From Mycobacteroides chelonae (GTDB lineage Bacteria > Actinomycetota > Actinomycetes > Mycobacteriales > Mycobacteriaceae), in contig NZ_CP050145.1 in assembly GCF_016767715.1 (NCBI RefSeq), positions 2,976,001 to 3,040,000 on the forward strand: DNA of 64,000 nucleotides, written 5' to 3'. The notes below the pieces were generated by a model. It saw only the letters and a list, made by a program, of their open reading frames with translations, searched no databases and was not told where the DNA came from. A program made the position numbers and the translations under genes. Below, piece after piece: positions 27,226 through 35,046 of the stretch. Each line of letters starts with the position of its first letter. The stretch's first letter is position 1.

Positions 27226-28494
27226 CTATTGCGATGCGAAGGTGGCGACCTCTATCTGAATCTCGAATATCCTTCGCACCTCAGCATCTACCGGGCTGGG
27301 ACCGACCGTGGCAGTCATACCTAATAGAGCATTTATGTCTTGAAAAGATCCCCGGCGCACGGCCTGAATCAAGAAGGCGTCCACCGTGGACCGCAGTAAC
27401 TTGTCGCTGGCATATCCTGCCGGTATCAAGGTCCGCCACAAGCGGAAAACTCGCTCGACCCGGACCGCGATTGCCTGGAGCGGCTGCGAGAGTTGCGAAG
27501 CATCCTCCAATATTTCACTTCTGTTAGCCAAGAAGAGGGCCTCAGCCGCGGTCGCATCGGCTTTTGCCGCCGCCAGGTGCAACAAGCCGTATACCAAGGT
27601 TGTGTGATACGTGTTAGACCAAACGTACTGATCAGAATCGACTGCTCGCTGCCGCGCCGCTTCATCAAATGATGGCGACGGTACATAACCGCAGGTCGCG
27701 AACACCGCCGCCGCAGTATTCGAGACGATAGCAATCTCAGCCCACGACGCCTGCCCCTCCACATACAGTGAAGATGCAGCAAACTCTCCAGCAAGGTCAT
27801 AGTCGCCCTCAAGGAGCATCGCTAACATGAGCGGACCGAGCCAGCCCTGCTCGACCGCATCTAGCGGTGGCAGAAGACCAAAATCCGTGGTGTACATCGC
27901 GGTATGCGTGATGGCGTACAAGCCAACATCACCCATCCACGGCGCTGCCTGCAGGTTCGCGAGCCCCGTTCGCGCATATACCTGCTTGTCCCTTATAGCT
28001 TCGATCGACCCGTGTCCGCTAACGAAGGTAATCCATGCGTCGTCCAGGAGACGGAACGGCAACCTTTCGGCCGCCCACACCGGATGCTCGGCCCAGATTC
28101 CTCTGATTCTCGTCAATTGTTCGTGCTCGTGGGCAACTCCTAAGCCATTTGAGTCCAGCAACGAATGAACAAACCCGTAGGAGAAGCAAAAATGCGGACG
28201 CAACCAGGCGGTGCTGAAAAGTTGATCAATGACATCCCTACGGCCGGCAATGGCTTCAAAGAGCTTTCGGACTGAAGGAACGTCACCCAGGGTCCGTTTT
28301 GCCAACAATGCTAGGACGGCCACCTCCTGGACCAATTTCACTAGCTTCGGCAGTCCGCCGGTGTCAGATTCAGTCCATTCGAGGCCGCCATCAGCACGCT
28401 CAAGAATTTCCGTCAGGCAATCAAGCAGTTCAGATATAGAAGTACGCGATGGCCCACACGCACCTGTGTGGGCCATCGCTCCCAGATCTATCAC
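27226..28494 (-). CDS. Helical protein of unknown function, DUF6895-like, paired with a 70-aa protein
   Basis: 422 aa from a GTG at 28494; an ATG at 28476 is an alternative. The protein is predicted all-helical with no signal peptide or membrane segment. Recognisable blocks are LRPHFCFSYGFVHSLLDSNG, RLPFRLLDDAWI and YAITHTAMYTTDFG; the last resembles the THTxFYxTDFG block I recall from the DUF6895 family, seen beside small-peptide genes in some actinobacterial clusters. That assignment is tentative. It starts 3 bases after the stop of the 70-aa gene, so the two are translated as a pair. It is convergent with the 11-gene operon and lower in GC than its neighbours. Confidence 0.6.
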   Translation of the reverse strand: MIDLGAMAHTGACGPSRTSISELLDCLTEILERADGGLEWTESDTGGLPKLVKLVQEVAVLALLAKRTLGDVPSVRKLFEAIAGRRDVIDQLFSTAWLRPHFCFSYGFVHSLLDSNGLGVAHEHEQLTRIRGIWAEHPVWAAERLPFRLLDDAWITFVSGHGSIEAIRDKQVYARTGLANLQAAPWMGDVGLYAITHTAMYTTDFGLLPPLDAVEQGWLGPLMLAMLLEGDYDLAGEFAASSLYVEGQASWAEIAIVSNTAAAVFATCGYVPSPSFDEAARQRAVDSDQYVWSNTYHTTLVYGLLHLAAAKADATAAEALFLANRSEILEDASQLSQPLQAIAVRVERVFRLWRTLIPAGYASDKLLRSTVDAFLIQAVRRGSFQDINALLGMTATVGPSPVDAEVRRIFEIQIEVATFASQ

Positions 28495-28497
28495 GGG

Positions 28498-28710
28498 TTA
28501 CCGTGGGTGCCTGTTGTTGAAAAGAATGTTGTTGCCTGCGTACACGAGATGATTCTGCGGGTCGAGGCCTTTTTGCTTAGCGGACTCAATAGCCTCATGC
28601 AGGTTAGCGTCGAGATTGATGACACCGGCCTGAGCGAGATGCGCGGCAAGCTTACGGATCTCCTCAGACTCGCTTTCCACTACTTCCCGTAATGTTCCTG
28701 GCTCTGACAT
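28498..28710 (-). CDS. Small 70-aa protein, possible precursor peptide
   Basis: 70 aa from the ATG at 28710, with a strong GTAGGAGGACGAAC ribosome site that decides the start. The N-terminal two thirds is acidic and helical (SEPGTLREVVESESEEIRKL, then LDANLHEAIESAKQKG). The C-terminus is short, non-helical and rich in Asn (VYAGNNILFNNRHPR). It has no cysteine and no signal peptide. The bipartite look, leader-like helix plus distinct tail, and the tight coupling to the 422-aa protein fit a ribosomal-peptide precursor or a toxin/antitoxin-type small protein. No maturation enzyme of a known class is adjacent, so the role is open. Confidence 0.65.
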   Translation of the reverse strand: MSEPGTLREVVESESEEIRKLAAHLAQAGVINLDANLHEAIESAKQKGLDPQNHLVYAGNNILFNNRHPR

Positions 28711-29108
28711 GTTCGTCCTCCTACAGTCTTGTGCTGAGTGCACTGGCAGTAACCAGCCCAGTTGTTGGTCACCAAACAAGCTTGCGATGCCGTCTATCCC
28801 TTAGCCAGAAGACTGCTAATCATGGGATCGGCGCTAACAGGTTGAGTCAACTGGCCAGGCGGGAGACACGAACCTGTGACCGTCGATCCGACGCCAGACA
28901 GGATCGGGGCTACACACCAGATCGGGTACCTCTTTGGCAGCGTCTTTTTTTGGGGTTCCGCAGCTCTACCGCCGCTATCTGGGGGCGAGTGCCCACACAT
29001 TGAACTCATGTCAGCTCGACCAGATAGGAGATGGTTCTAATGTCCAAATACCTTTAGCCAGAGGCCAATTCGCCCTCAGCAGTGCAGCGTCCCGTCCAAG
29101 TCCAGCTC
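28711..29108. other. Gene-free stretch between the 70-aa gene and the duplicated segment
   Basis: About 400 bases with short open frames only, none with a ribosome site or recognisable translation. It has lower GC than the flanks. The promoter of the 70-aa/422-aa pair should lie at its left end. Confidence 0.5.
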
Positions 29109-29672
29109 CATGCACCCATGTGTCGACCGTGCCACAAACCGTTGTATATCGACCGGTCAATTGAAAGGCTCTTGATCAGCTAACAGATAGGCCGGGGATA
29201 CCCGGGGCGGGGCAGTGTCGCAGATGCGGGGCCGATTCATCTATCACGATGAGATCGCCGCGGGCGTCGTCAATGTCGTCGGCTACAGCCTCGATCTGAC
29301 GGCTCTGACACTGCCGATCCAGCTCTTCGGCAGCCACCGCGCGTGGCAGTGTGTGCACCACGGCGTCACGATGCTCAAATCGGCAGACGTTCGATTCACC
29401 ACCGTGGAGGCGAGCCACCTCGGGCTCGTGGCGCTGTCGGCCGGCGTCAACAGACATGGCCAGCCATCGACAACTTTCTGGCCGAGCTGGACTGGCGCTA
29501 GTAGATCGCTGGCGTCCAGCGTCAGAATCGTTCGCTATCCGGCTGGCTGTCAGCGACGTCTATAGCGTGCGGAGTACGACGCTGACGTTCGTGGACGCCG
29601 GACTGGGCCTAGCGGCTTCTCACGAGTACAGAGCGTGGTTTCTCCGCTGCGTGCAGAGTTGAAGATCTCGGT
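29109..29672 (+). pseudogene. Decayed copy of the PhaC-like hydrolase gene with flanks
   Basis: 29109-29200 matches the upstream flank of the intact gene (3752-3850). The sequence then jumps to the part equivalent to 4624, so about 770 bases, including the start codon and nucleophile Ser, are missing. The remaining frame (GRFIYHDEIAAGVVNV through EASHLGLVALSAGVN) is nearly identical to the intact C-terminus. It lacks 12 bases encoding the DAIAP region and has a one-base deletion near 29450 that shifts the last residues. The downstream tail also matches, up to a few bases before tRNA-Val. It cannot encode a working enzyme. Confidence 0.85.
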
Positions 29673-29690
29673 CTGCCTGTGCTTCTTGTG

Positions 29691-29762
29691 TGGTCCCGGC
29701 TGGGTTCGAACCAGCGACCCCTCGCGTGTGAGGCGAGTGCTCTTCCACTGAGCTACGAGACC
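29691..29762 (-). tRNA. tRNA-Val(CAC)
   Basis: 72 bases. The acceptor GGTCTCG pairs with CGGGACC, discriminator A, CCA not encoded. The anticodon stem CTCGC/GCGAG encloses the loop CTCACAC, giving anticodon CAC. The T loop TTCGAAC is canonical. Its 3' half is repeated at 8711-8771, so it is the likely integration target of the island to its left. Confidence 0.95.
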
Positions 29763-29930
29763 GCATGTTGATCGTTGATGGCTGATCAACCGAGGTGAAA
29801 GGCTAGCACGAGACTCCGGAAACGCCGCAGTCCGGCCACCGACGGGCCGCGCACGCAAGGGATTTGTGAATAAACCTTCCGTTCGACTACTGTTTCAACT
29901 CGCACCGGGTGACGATCTCATCCGTTGCGC

Positions 29931-30003
29931 GCGGATGTAGCGCAGTTGGTAGCGCATCACCTTGCCAAGGTGAGGGTCGCGGGTTCGAATCCCGTCATCC
30001 GCT
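29931..30003 (+). tRNA. tRNA-Gly(GCC)
   Basis: 73 bases. The acceptor GCGGATG pairs with CATCCGC, discriminator T. The anticodon loop TTGCCAA gives GCC; T loop TTCGAAT. First of three tandem tRNA genes; CCA is not encoded. Confidence 0.95.
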
Positions 30004-30029
30004 CGAAGGGGTAGACAAGCATCCCTAGC

Positions 30030-30103
30030 GGTGGAGTGGCCGAGTGGTGAGGCAACGGCCTGCAAAGCCGTGCACACGGGTTCGATTCCCGTCTCCACCT
30101 CCA
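30030..30103 (+). tRNA. tRNA-Cys(GCA)
   Basis: The acceptor GGTGGAG pairs with CTCCACC, discriminator T, followed by an encoded CCA (30101-30103). The anticodon loop CTGCAAA gives GCA. It lies 26 bases after tRNA-Gly. Confidence 0.95.
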
Positions 30104-30112
30104 TAAAGACCC

Positions 30113-30187
30113 GCGCGATTAGCTCAGCGGGAGAGCGCTTCCCTGACACGGAAGAGGTCACTGGTTCAATCCCAGTATCGCGCACCA
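30113..30187 (+). tRNA. tRNA-Val(GAC)
   Basis: The acceptor GCGCGAT pairs with ATCGCGC, discriminator A, followed by an encoded CCA (30185-30187). The anticodon loop CTGACAC gives GAC. It lies 9 bases after tRNA-Cys and is probably one transcript with it. Confidence 0.95.
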
Positions 30188-30197
30188 CAGTTTTACT

Positions 30198-30216
30198 GCA
30201 GCTACGCTGCGTTTTT
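30198..30216 (+). terminator. Rho-independent-type terminator after the tRNA array
   Basis: A perfect 5-bp stem GCAGC-TAC-GCTGC is followed by GTTTTT, ten bases after the last tRNA. Confidence 0.6.
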
Positions 30217-30328
30217 CTCCCCGGCAGACTGGGCTTGCGTCACGTGTGCACCGCGCAGCTTGTATGTACTTAGCGCCAGGATGAACTTCCCGACGAGGAA
30301 AGAATCATCCTCACGGCCCTTGACCCGA

Positions 30329-31143
30329 TCATTGACGTAACCGAGTCGGCGGCGCCACCAGAGGGGAATTCAGTTCGGGCCGCACATCGGCCAGATACGG
30401 ATTGGCCTGTTGCGCTACGCGTACCGCTTCGGCATCTATCTCGGCGATGATCGTGCCGGTTCCGGATTCGATGCGGTCGAGAACAGCCCCGTCGGGTCCG
30501 ACGATGCTGCTCCGGCCGACGTATGTCGTCGCGTTCTCGGCACCGTCGTGGTTGATGTACGCCACATAGATCTGGTTCTCCCAGGCTCGTGCCCGGATCA
30601 CGACATCGGCGACGAACTCGAAAGGCGTCATCTGTGCCGTCGGCACCGCAAGCAGATGCGCACCGGCAAGGGCACTCATCCGGACATTCTCGGGAAACTC
30701 CACGTCGTAACAAATCATCATGGCGACGTTGACGCCGCGATACCGCACCACGGTCGCCGGTTGGCTCCCCGGCGTGAAATAGGCGCGATCGATCTCGCCG
30801 AACAAGTGAGTCTTCCGGTGTCGGCCACACACCGCGCCACGCTCATCGACAAAGACAGCATTGTTGTACAGCGCCCCCGCCGCACCACTCTCTGCCAGCC
30901 CCACGATGATCGCAATCTTGTTCCGTTCAGCGATTGAGCAGACGGCATCAAGATGGTCGGCGCTCACGAGATCGGGTAAACGGTCTCCGATGTCGTAACC
31001 GGTGACGAACAGCTCAGGCGTAATGAGCAGATCTGCTTGCCCTGCAAGTCTTCTCGCGACCTGCTCAAGTTGAGCAAGGTTGGCATCCGGATTCGCGGGT
31101 TCCCGGCCGACTGCAGGCCCGCGACTCTTAGTTTCGTGGAAAT
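30329..31143 (-). CDS. Carbon-nitrogen (nitrilase superfamily) hydrolase, probably frameshifted near N-terminus
   Basis: The body is a nitrilase-superfamily amidase with a complete Glu-Lys-Cys triad: TPELF, RKTHLFGE and MICYDVEF. It ends normally at 30329. The expected first beta strand (STKLRVAGLQSAG) lies in a different frame, at about 31105-31140. The two join across a run near 31102-31108 if one base is restored. In the N-terminal frame a GGAGG site at 31151-31155 is followed by ATT at 31143, where an ATG would be expected. The uninterrupted frame instead runs to an ATG at 31189 with an unrelated N-terminus. The gene is therefore either a recent pseudogene, uses an unusual start, or the base is a sequencing error. 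Confidence 0.65.
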
Positions 31144-31378
31144 TCGATAACCTCCAAGCTGGCGCAGCGTCCCTTCCACCGTGGGGCACGCGCGACTCTT
31201 ACGCATCCGACACGCCTAGTTTTACGGCACAACCGGGTACGGCCAGCGGCGGCGAACCCGGCATCGCCAGGGCCATCCCACGCCTAGCCATGCAGGCCAT
31301 TCAACAGACAGTTGAAGCGCTTTCGCCGGGCCTAGCAAGTAGCTGTACACGTGAGTGCTCAGATGTAAAAATGCGCAC

Positions 31379-31621
31379 GTGACTGAGGATGCCTCTGTGG
31401 CACAGGCCCGCACACTCCTCGCATCGCTCTACGAGCATGTCAGTGAAGTGTCACAAAACATGGCCAAGACCGAGCACCTCATCCGACATACCCCGAAGCA
31501 CAGCTCAACCCACCGGCATCACCACCGCCGGGCGGCCGCGATGCGCAGAGACCTCTACGAGGCCCACCGGCTCATCGACGGCCTACATCACCGGTACCCC
31601 GCTACGCGAGACGCGCGGTAG
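31379..31621 (+). CDS. Small conserved mycobacterial protein, helical
   Basis: 80 aa from a GTG at 31379; the frame could start eight codons earlier. It is helical and very His/Arg-rich: ARTLLASLYEHVSEVSQN, then HTPKHSSTHRHHHRRAAAMRR and LYEAHRLIDGLHHRYP. It looks like a small mycobacterial hypothetical protein family; no function is known to me. There is no strong ribosome site, so leaderless translation is possible. It overlaps the next, convergent gene by 20 bases. Confidence 0.55.
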   Translation: MTEDASVAQARTLLASLYEHVSEVSQNMAKTEHLIRHTPKHSSTHRHHHRRAAAMRRDLYEAHRLIDGLHHRYPATRDAR

Positions 31622-31835
31622 CCCCCTCGGCCGTCACCGCACTCGACGAACTCGCCGTCGCCAACTCCGCGCGGGCACGTCGTTCTACCAACAACGGCAC
31701 AAACTCACGCACCCGGCAATCGACGAACTGTGCGTGCGCACCCTGCACCACAGCCGAGACGTGTTCGGCCGACAACCACGAGTACATCGCCATCAACCGC
31801 TGCTGGACCGCCGCCACTAATGCCTGCTCACTCAT
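31602..31835 (-). CDS. Three-helix-bundle dimerization-type small protein
   Basis: 77 aa from the ATG at 31835; in-frame starts also exist at 31844 and 31862. The pattern QQRLMAMYSWLSAEHVSAVV then AHAQFVDCRVREFVPLLVE followed by RRAR matches the small mycobacterial family described as a three-helix bundle dimerization domain. Members are often near regulators or stress genes; the role is unknown. It is convergent with, and overlaps by 20 bases, the small protein on the other strand. Confidence 0.65.
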   Translation of the reverse strand: MSEQALVAAVQQRLMAMYSWLSAEHVSAVVQGAHAQFVDCRVREFVPLLVERRARAELATASSSSAVTAEGATARLA

Positions 31836-32076
31836 TCCAGACATGGCATAAGCGTGAGCCACGACACCTGGCCCGTCAACCGGTAGTTCAGATGCCCTTA
31901 ACCACAGAGCGCGCGCCTCGCCGCTGGGTTGACCTGAGAACAGTTCGCCGTCAGGTGTTCATTTCTCATTGCATCGGGGTGAAGTAAGCATTCACTTTTT
32001 CACCCTATCGGTAGCTGAAACACAAAGAATCCGGCAATATTTGCGGCTTGACCATCTGTCTTTTCCGCATTAGAAA

Positions 32077-32808
32077 TTGCTGGTGCAAGCGCTAAGAGTG
32101 CAGCTGGCTGGCCTGTTCATCGCGGGCGGGTTGTTGGCCGGGTGTGTGGTTCCCGGCGCCGCGAATGTGGGTCAAGGACACGTTGGTTCGGCGGCCGAGA
32201 TCCTGCCCGATGATGCCCAGATGTCTTCACTTTTGGCGCTCCGGCTCCATTCGGATCCGCGCGTCGAAAGGCTCGACCTCGCGGCTGCCAATGCCCACAG
32301 CGCCGATACCCGCACAAGTTCTGTCGAGTGCCTGGGCGCTGCCTCACCCAGTTGGGGCACCACATTCGCCGAAGCTCCGGTACGTCAGGCGATACAGCAG
32401 CAATGGTCTACACGCTGGAAAATCCGGGGAACTGGTTCGGGAACGACAATAGAGATCCAGATTATTGAGCTGGATTCTCCGGGCAGTGCCAGCACCTGGT
32501 TCACCAACCTCGAGGCCAACTGGCGCCATTGCCAGGACAAGCCGTTCACCACAAGAGGCACCGGGACCGGTGCGGTAACCAATGTGGAAATCAAAAATGT
32601 TGCGCAGGATCGTATTTCATCAGATGTTGTGCATGCGATTGTCACCGAATCGACCGGACCGCAGCATCTGGCGCCACGCCAAACACAACGAGCTGCCATC
32701 CAGACATCGCAGTACATCATCGAGGTATCGGTACGCGGACGCACCGACGCCACGAGTGACAAAGCCCAATCCGTGGCCCGCCTGGTCAAGGCCAACGCCA
32801 CCGCATAA
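32077..32808 (+). CDS. Lipoprotein with PknH-type extracellular sensor domain
   Basis: 243 aa from TTG at 32077 (GTG at 32083 or 32098 also possible). The lipobox LLAGC near residue 22 marks a lipidated, membrane-anchored protein. The mature part matches the PknH C-terminal-like sensor domain common in mycobacterial lipoproteins: ILPDDAQMSSLL, a disulfide-type Cys pair (SSVECLGA and WRHCQDK) and a late YIIEVSVRG strand. In PknH the domain senses an extracellular ligand; as a free lipoprotein its function is unknown. No partner is obvious nearby. Confidence 0.8.
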   Translation: MLVQALRVQLAGLFIAGGLLAGCVVPGAANVGQGHVGSAAEILPDDAQMSSLLALRLHSDPRVERLDLAAANAHSADTRTSSVECLGAASPSWGTTFAEAPVRQAIQQQWSTRWKIRGTGSGTTIEIQIIELDSPGSASTWFTNLEANWRHCQDKPFTTRGTGTGAVTNVEIKNVAQDRISSDVVHAIVTESTGPQHLAPRQTQRAAIQTSQYIIEVSVRGRTDATSDKAQSVARLVKANATA

Positions 32809-33071
32809 GCCCCCGCCTGCGCTCGTTTTTGCCATCGCACACGGACCAATCGCGACACTCGGGACGTAAGGATCGTGTAAATCGAATAGTTCTGCGGGCA
32901 CCAAATCCCCTTACTGTTCAGCGATTTCAGCAAGTTCACAGCGATTCTGTGAGCAGCGTCATAGATGCCGAATTCAACTGACAGTTCTACAGTTTCAACT
33001 GTCACAAGGACGTGTCGCTCCCGGGTATCAATTCCACTGCTCCTTCAGCCGCAGAGTGATTGGAGTCCGTC

Positions 33072-33962
33072 ATGCAACGATGCACTGTCCCGAAAGTTCG
33101 TTTCCACAATGGTGTGGACATCCCCCAGCTCGGGCTCGGCGTCGCCGCAATCCCCGATGCCGAAGCGGAAACCATTGTCCGGCAAGCACTTGACACCGGA
33201 TACCGACATATCGACACCGCCACCAGATATGGCAACGAGCGAGGAGTCGGTCTGGGCATCGCCCGCTCGGGCATACCCCGTGAAGACGTCTTCATCACCA
33301 CGAAGTTGTGGGTAGACGACTTCTGTGATGTGGCGGGCGCTTTCGCGCGCAGCCTCGACATGCTCGGCACCGACTACGTGGATCTGTTCCTGATCCATTG
33401 GCCTGCACCGGATCACGGGCAGTATGTGACCGCCTGGCAGCAGATCGTGCAGCTCTATTTGTCCGGCGGCATCCGCGCCATCGGGGTGTCCAATTTCGAG
33501 CCCGAGCACGTTCACGCCATCGTCGATGCGACCGGCGTACTACCGGTGATCAACCAGGTGGAGTTACACCCGTACTTCCAGCAGCGAAAGTTGCGGCAGT
33601 TCAACTCCGATCGGGAAATTGTCACCGAGGCCTGGAGCCCGCTGGCCCAGGGAATCGGCACCACCGAGGACTCCCCACTGGCTGCGCTGGCCGCAAAACA
33701 CAACAAGACCCCCGCGCAACTCATCCTGCGTTGGCATATCGAATTGGGACATGTGGTGATTCCCAAGACCTGCTCGCCGAGCCGGCTGGCGGAGAATCTT
33801 CAGATCTTCGATTTCAGTTTGTCCCCAGAGGATCTCGATGTGTTCGTTCAGTTCGACAAACCCAACGGCCGGCTGGGGACACATCCCAACGAGGGATTCT
33901 CGGCGCACCATTCTGAGCGGAGTAGATGGCACCGGGAGCAGCTGGCCAGGCGCGCCGCCTAG
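33072..33962 (+). CDS. Aldo/keto reductase
   Basis: 296 aa from the ATG at 33072. The TIM-barrel pattern is clear: VPKVRFHNGVDIPQLGLGV, the first catalytic block DTATRYGNERGVG (Asp, Tyr), Lys in TKLWVDD, and His in IHWPAP. The NADPH-binding C-terminal IPKTCSPSRLAENL is present, and the AGF-type end is replaced by AHHSERSRWHREQLA. It reduces aldehydes or ketones with NADPH; the length and motifs match the DkgA-like group common in mycobacteria. It is a single gene, convergent with xdhC 10 bases away. Confidence 0.92.
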   Translation: MQRCTVPKVRFHNGVDIPQLGLGVAAIPDAEAETIVRQALDTGYRHIDTATRYGNERGVGLGIARSGIPREDVFITTKLWVDDFCDVAGAFARSLDMLGTDYVDLFLIHWPAPDHGQYVTAWQQIVQLYLSGGIRAIGVSNFEPEHVHAIVDATGVLPVINQVELHPYFQQRKLRQFNSDREIVTEAWSPLAQGIGTTEDSPLAALAAKHNKTPAQLILRWHIELGHVVIPKTCSPSRLAENLQIFDFSLSPEDLDVFVQFDKPNGRLGTHPNEGFSAHHSERSRWHREQLARRAA

Positions 33963-33972
33963 CCGTTAGTCG

Positions 33973-35046
33973 TCACCGGTGGATCGGTCCTTCAGTGTCG
34001 CTCAGTGCCCGCCCTGATCCTCCCGAGGTTTCCGCAATGATTTGCGCTGCAATGGATATCGCGGTCTCCTCGGGTGTGCGGGCATTGAGGTCCAGGCCCA
34101 GCGGGCTGTGTAAGCGCCGCAACTGATCGTCGGTGACGCCTTCCTCCCGCAGGCGGGCCACCCGCTCGGTGTGGGTGCGGCGCGAGCCCAGCGCGCCGAC
34201 GAATGCCACCGATGCTGTCGTCAGCGCCGCCGCCAGCATCGGCACATCGAACTTCGGGTCGTGGGTGAGCACGCACACCACGGTGCGCCCGTCGACGCGC
34301 CCGGCCGCCACTTCAGCGCGCAGGTATCGGTGCGGCCAGTCGACCACCACCTCATGGGCGTACGGGAACTGCGCCGCCGTCGCGAACACCTCACGCGCAT
34401 CGACGACCGTAACCCGGTAACCCAGTTGGGTTCCCGTGTGGCTCAGCGCCCGTACAAAGGCGTTGGCCCCTGCCAGGATCATCCGCGGCGGTACTCCGAA
34501 CGCCTGCACAAACACGCGTGGCCGCGCCGATTGATCGGGCTCACAGCGATCGGCACCCGCCACCGCGCTGCGCCCCGCCCGCACCAACGACGCGATGGTG
34601 CCGTCGATCTGCGGCCACGGCGCCGACTCACCCGGCCGCACCAGAGCCCAATCGGGAATTCCCGACAGTGTGCTCACCAACGCCACCGGCTCCCCCGCCT
34701 CGATCAGCGCACGCAGCCGACGTAGCAGCGGCAGTTTGTCGGAGTCCACCCTTTCGGTGACGACTTCGATCTCACCGCCGCAGGTCAGTCCGGGAGCAAT
34801 ACCGTCGTCGACACCGAACCGCTCACTCACACACGGCCCCGCCGCCAGCACGTCGCGCGCGGTCTCGATCACCGCAGCCTCCACGCATCCACCGGACAGC
34901 GATCCGATGACCGCCGAATCGGCCGTCACCAGCATCGCCGCACCGGGCTCACGCGGAGCCGCACCACTGACCTCCACGACGCGGGCCAGGGCGACAGCGC
35001 CACCGCCCTCGAGCAGGCCGATCAGATCACCGAGCACGTTCCTCAT
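33973..35046 (-). CDS. xdhC: XdhC/CoxI family Mo-cofactor insertion protein
   Basis: 357 aa; the ATG at 35046 overlaps the xanthine dehydrogenase stop (ATGA). The N-terminal XdhC/CoxI domain has AREPGAAMLVT and GSLSGGCVEAAV with the conserved Cys, then GLTCGGEIEV. The C-terminal Rossmann domain starts at ILAGANAFVRALSHTG and ends TPEETAISIAAQIIAE. XdhC binds molybdenum cofactor, helps its sulfuration and inserts it into xanthine dehydrogenase. Last gene of the operon 8-oxoguanine deaminase, FAD subunit, XDH, XdhC. Confidence 0.9.
   Translation of the reverse strand: MRNVLGDLIGLLEGGGAVALARVVEVSGAAPREPGAAMLVTADSAVIGSLSGGCVEAAVIETARDVLAAGPCVSERFGVDDGIAPGLTCGGEIEVVTERVDSDKLPLLRRLRALIEAGEPVALVSTLSGIPDWALVRPGESAPWPQIDGTIASLVRAGRSAVAGADRCEPDQSARPRVFVQAFGVPPRMILAGANAFVRALSHTGTQLGYRVTVVDAREVFATAAQFPYAHEVVVDWPHRYLRAEVAAGRVDGRTVVCVLTHDPKFDVPMLAAALTTASVAFVGALGSRRTHTERVARLREEGVTDDQLRRLHSPLGLDLNARTPEETAISIAAQIIAETSGGSGRALSDTEGPIHR

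Larger units (their letters stand above)
8711..29735. mobile_element. Putative 21-kb genomic island at tRNA-Val(CAC)
   Basis: The interval is bounded by direct repeats: the intact tRNA-Val at 29691-29762 and its 3'-half copy at 8711-8771. The orientation is right for an element inserted at the tRNA 3' end. The cargo is atypical (PLA2 operon, an unassigned 11-gene operon, a small-protein pair), and parts near 9.1-10.6 kb and 27.2-28.9 kb are visibly richer in A+T than the flanks. No integrase, excisionase or conjugation gene is present, so it would be immobile and old. Confidence 0.4.

Noticed and set aside
8711..29735. Prophage or conjugative element
   Set aside because: No integrase, capsid, terminase, portal, relaxase or type IV secretion gene was found in the interval.
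29895..30188. Minus-strand frame reading GIEPVTSSVSGKRS across the tRNA genes
   Set aside because: A well-known false protein that arises from translating tRNA genes; the tRNA folds are complete.
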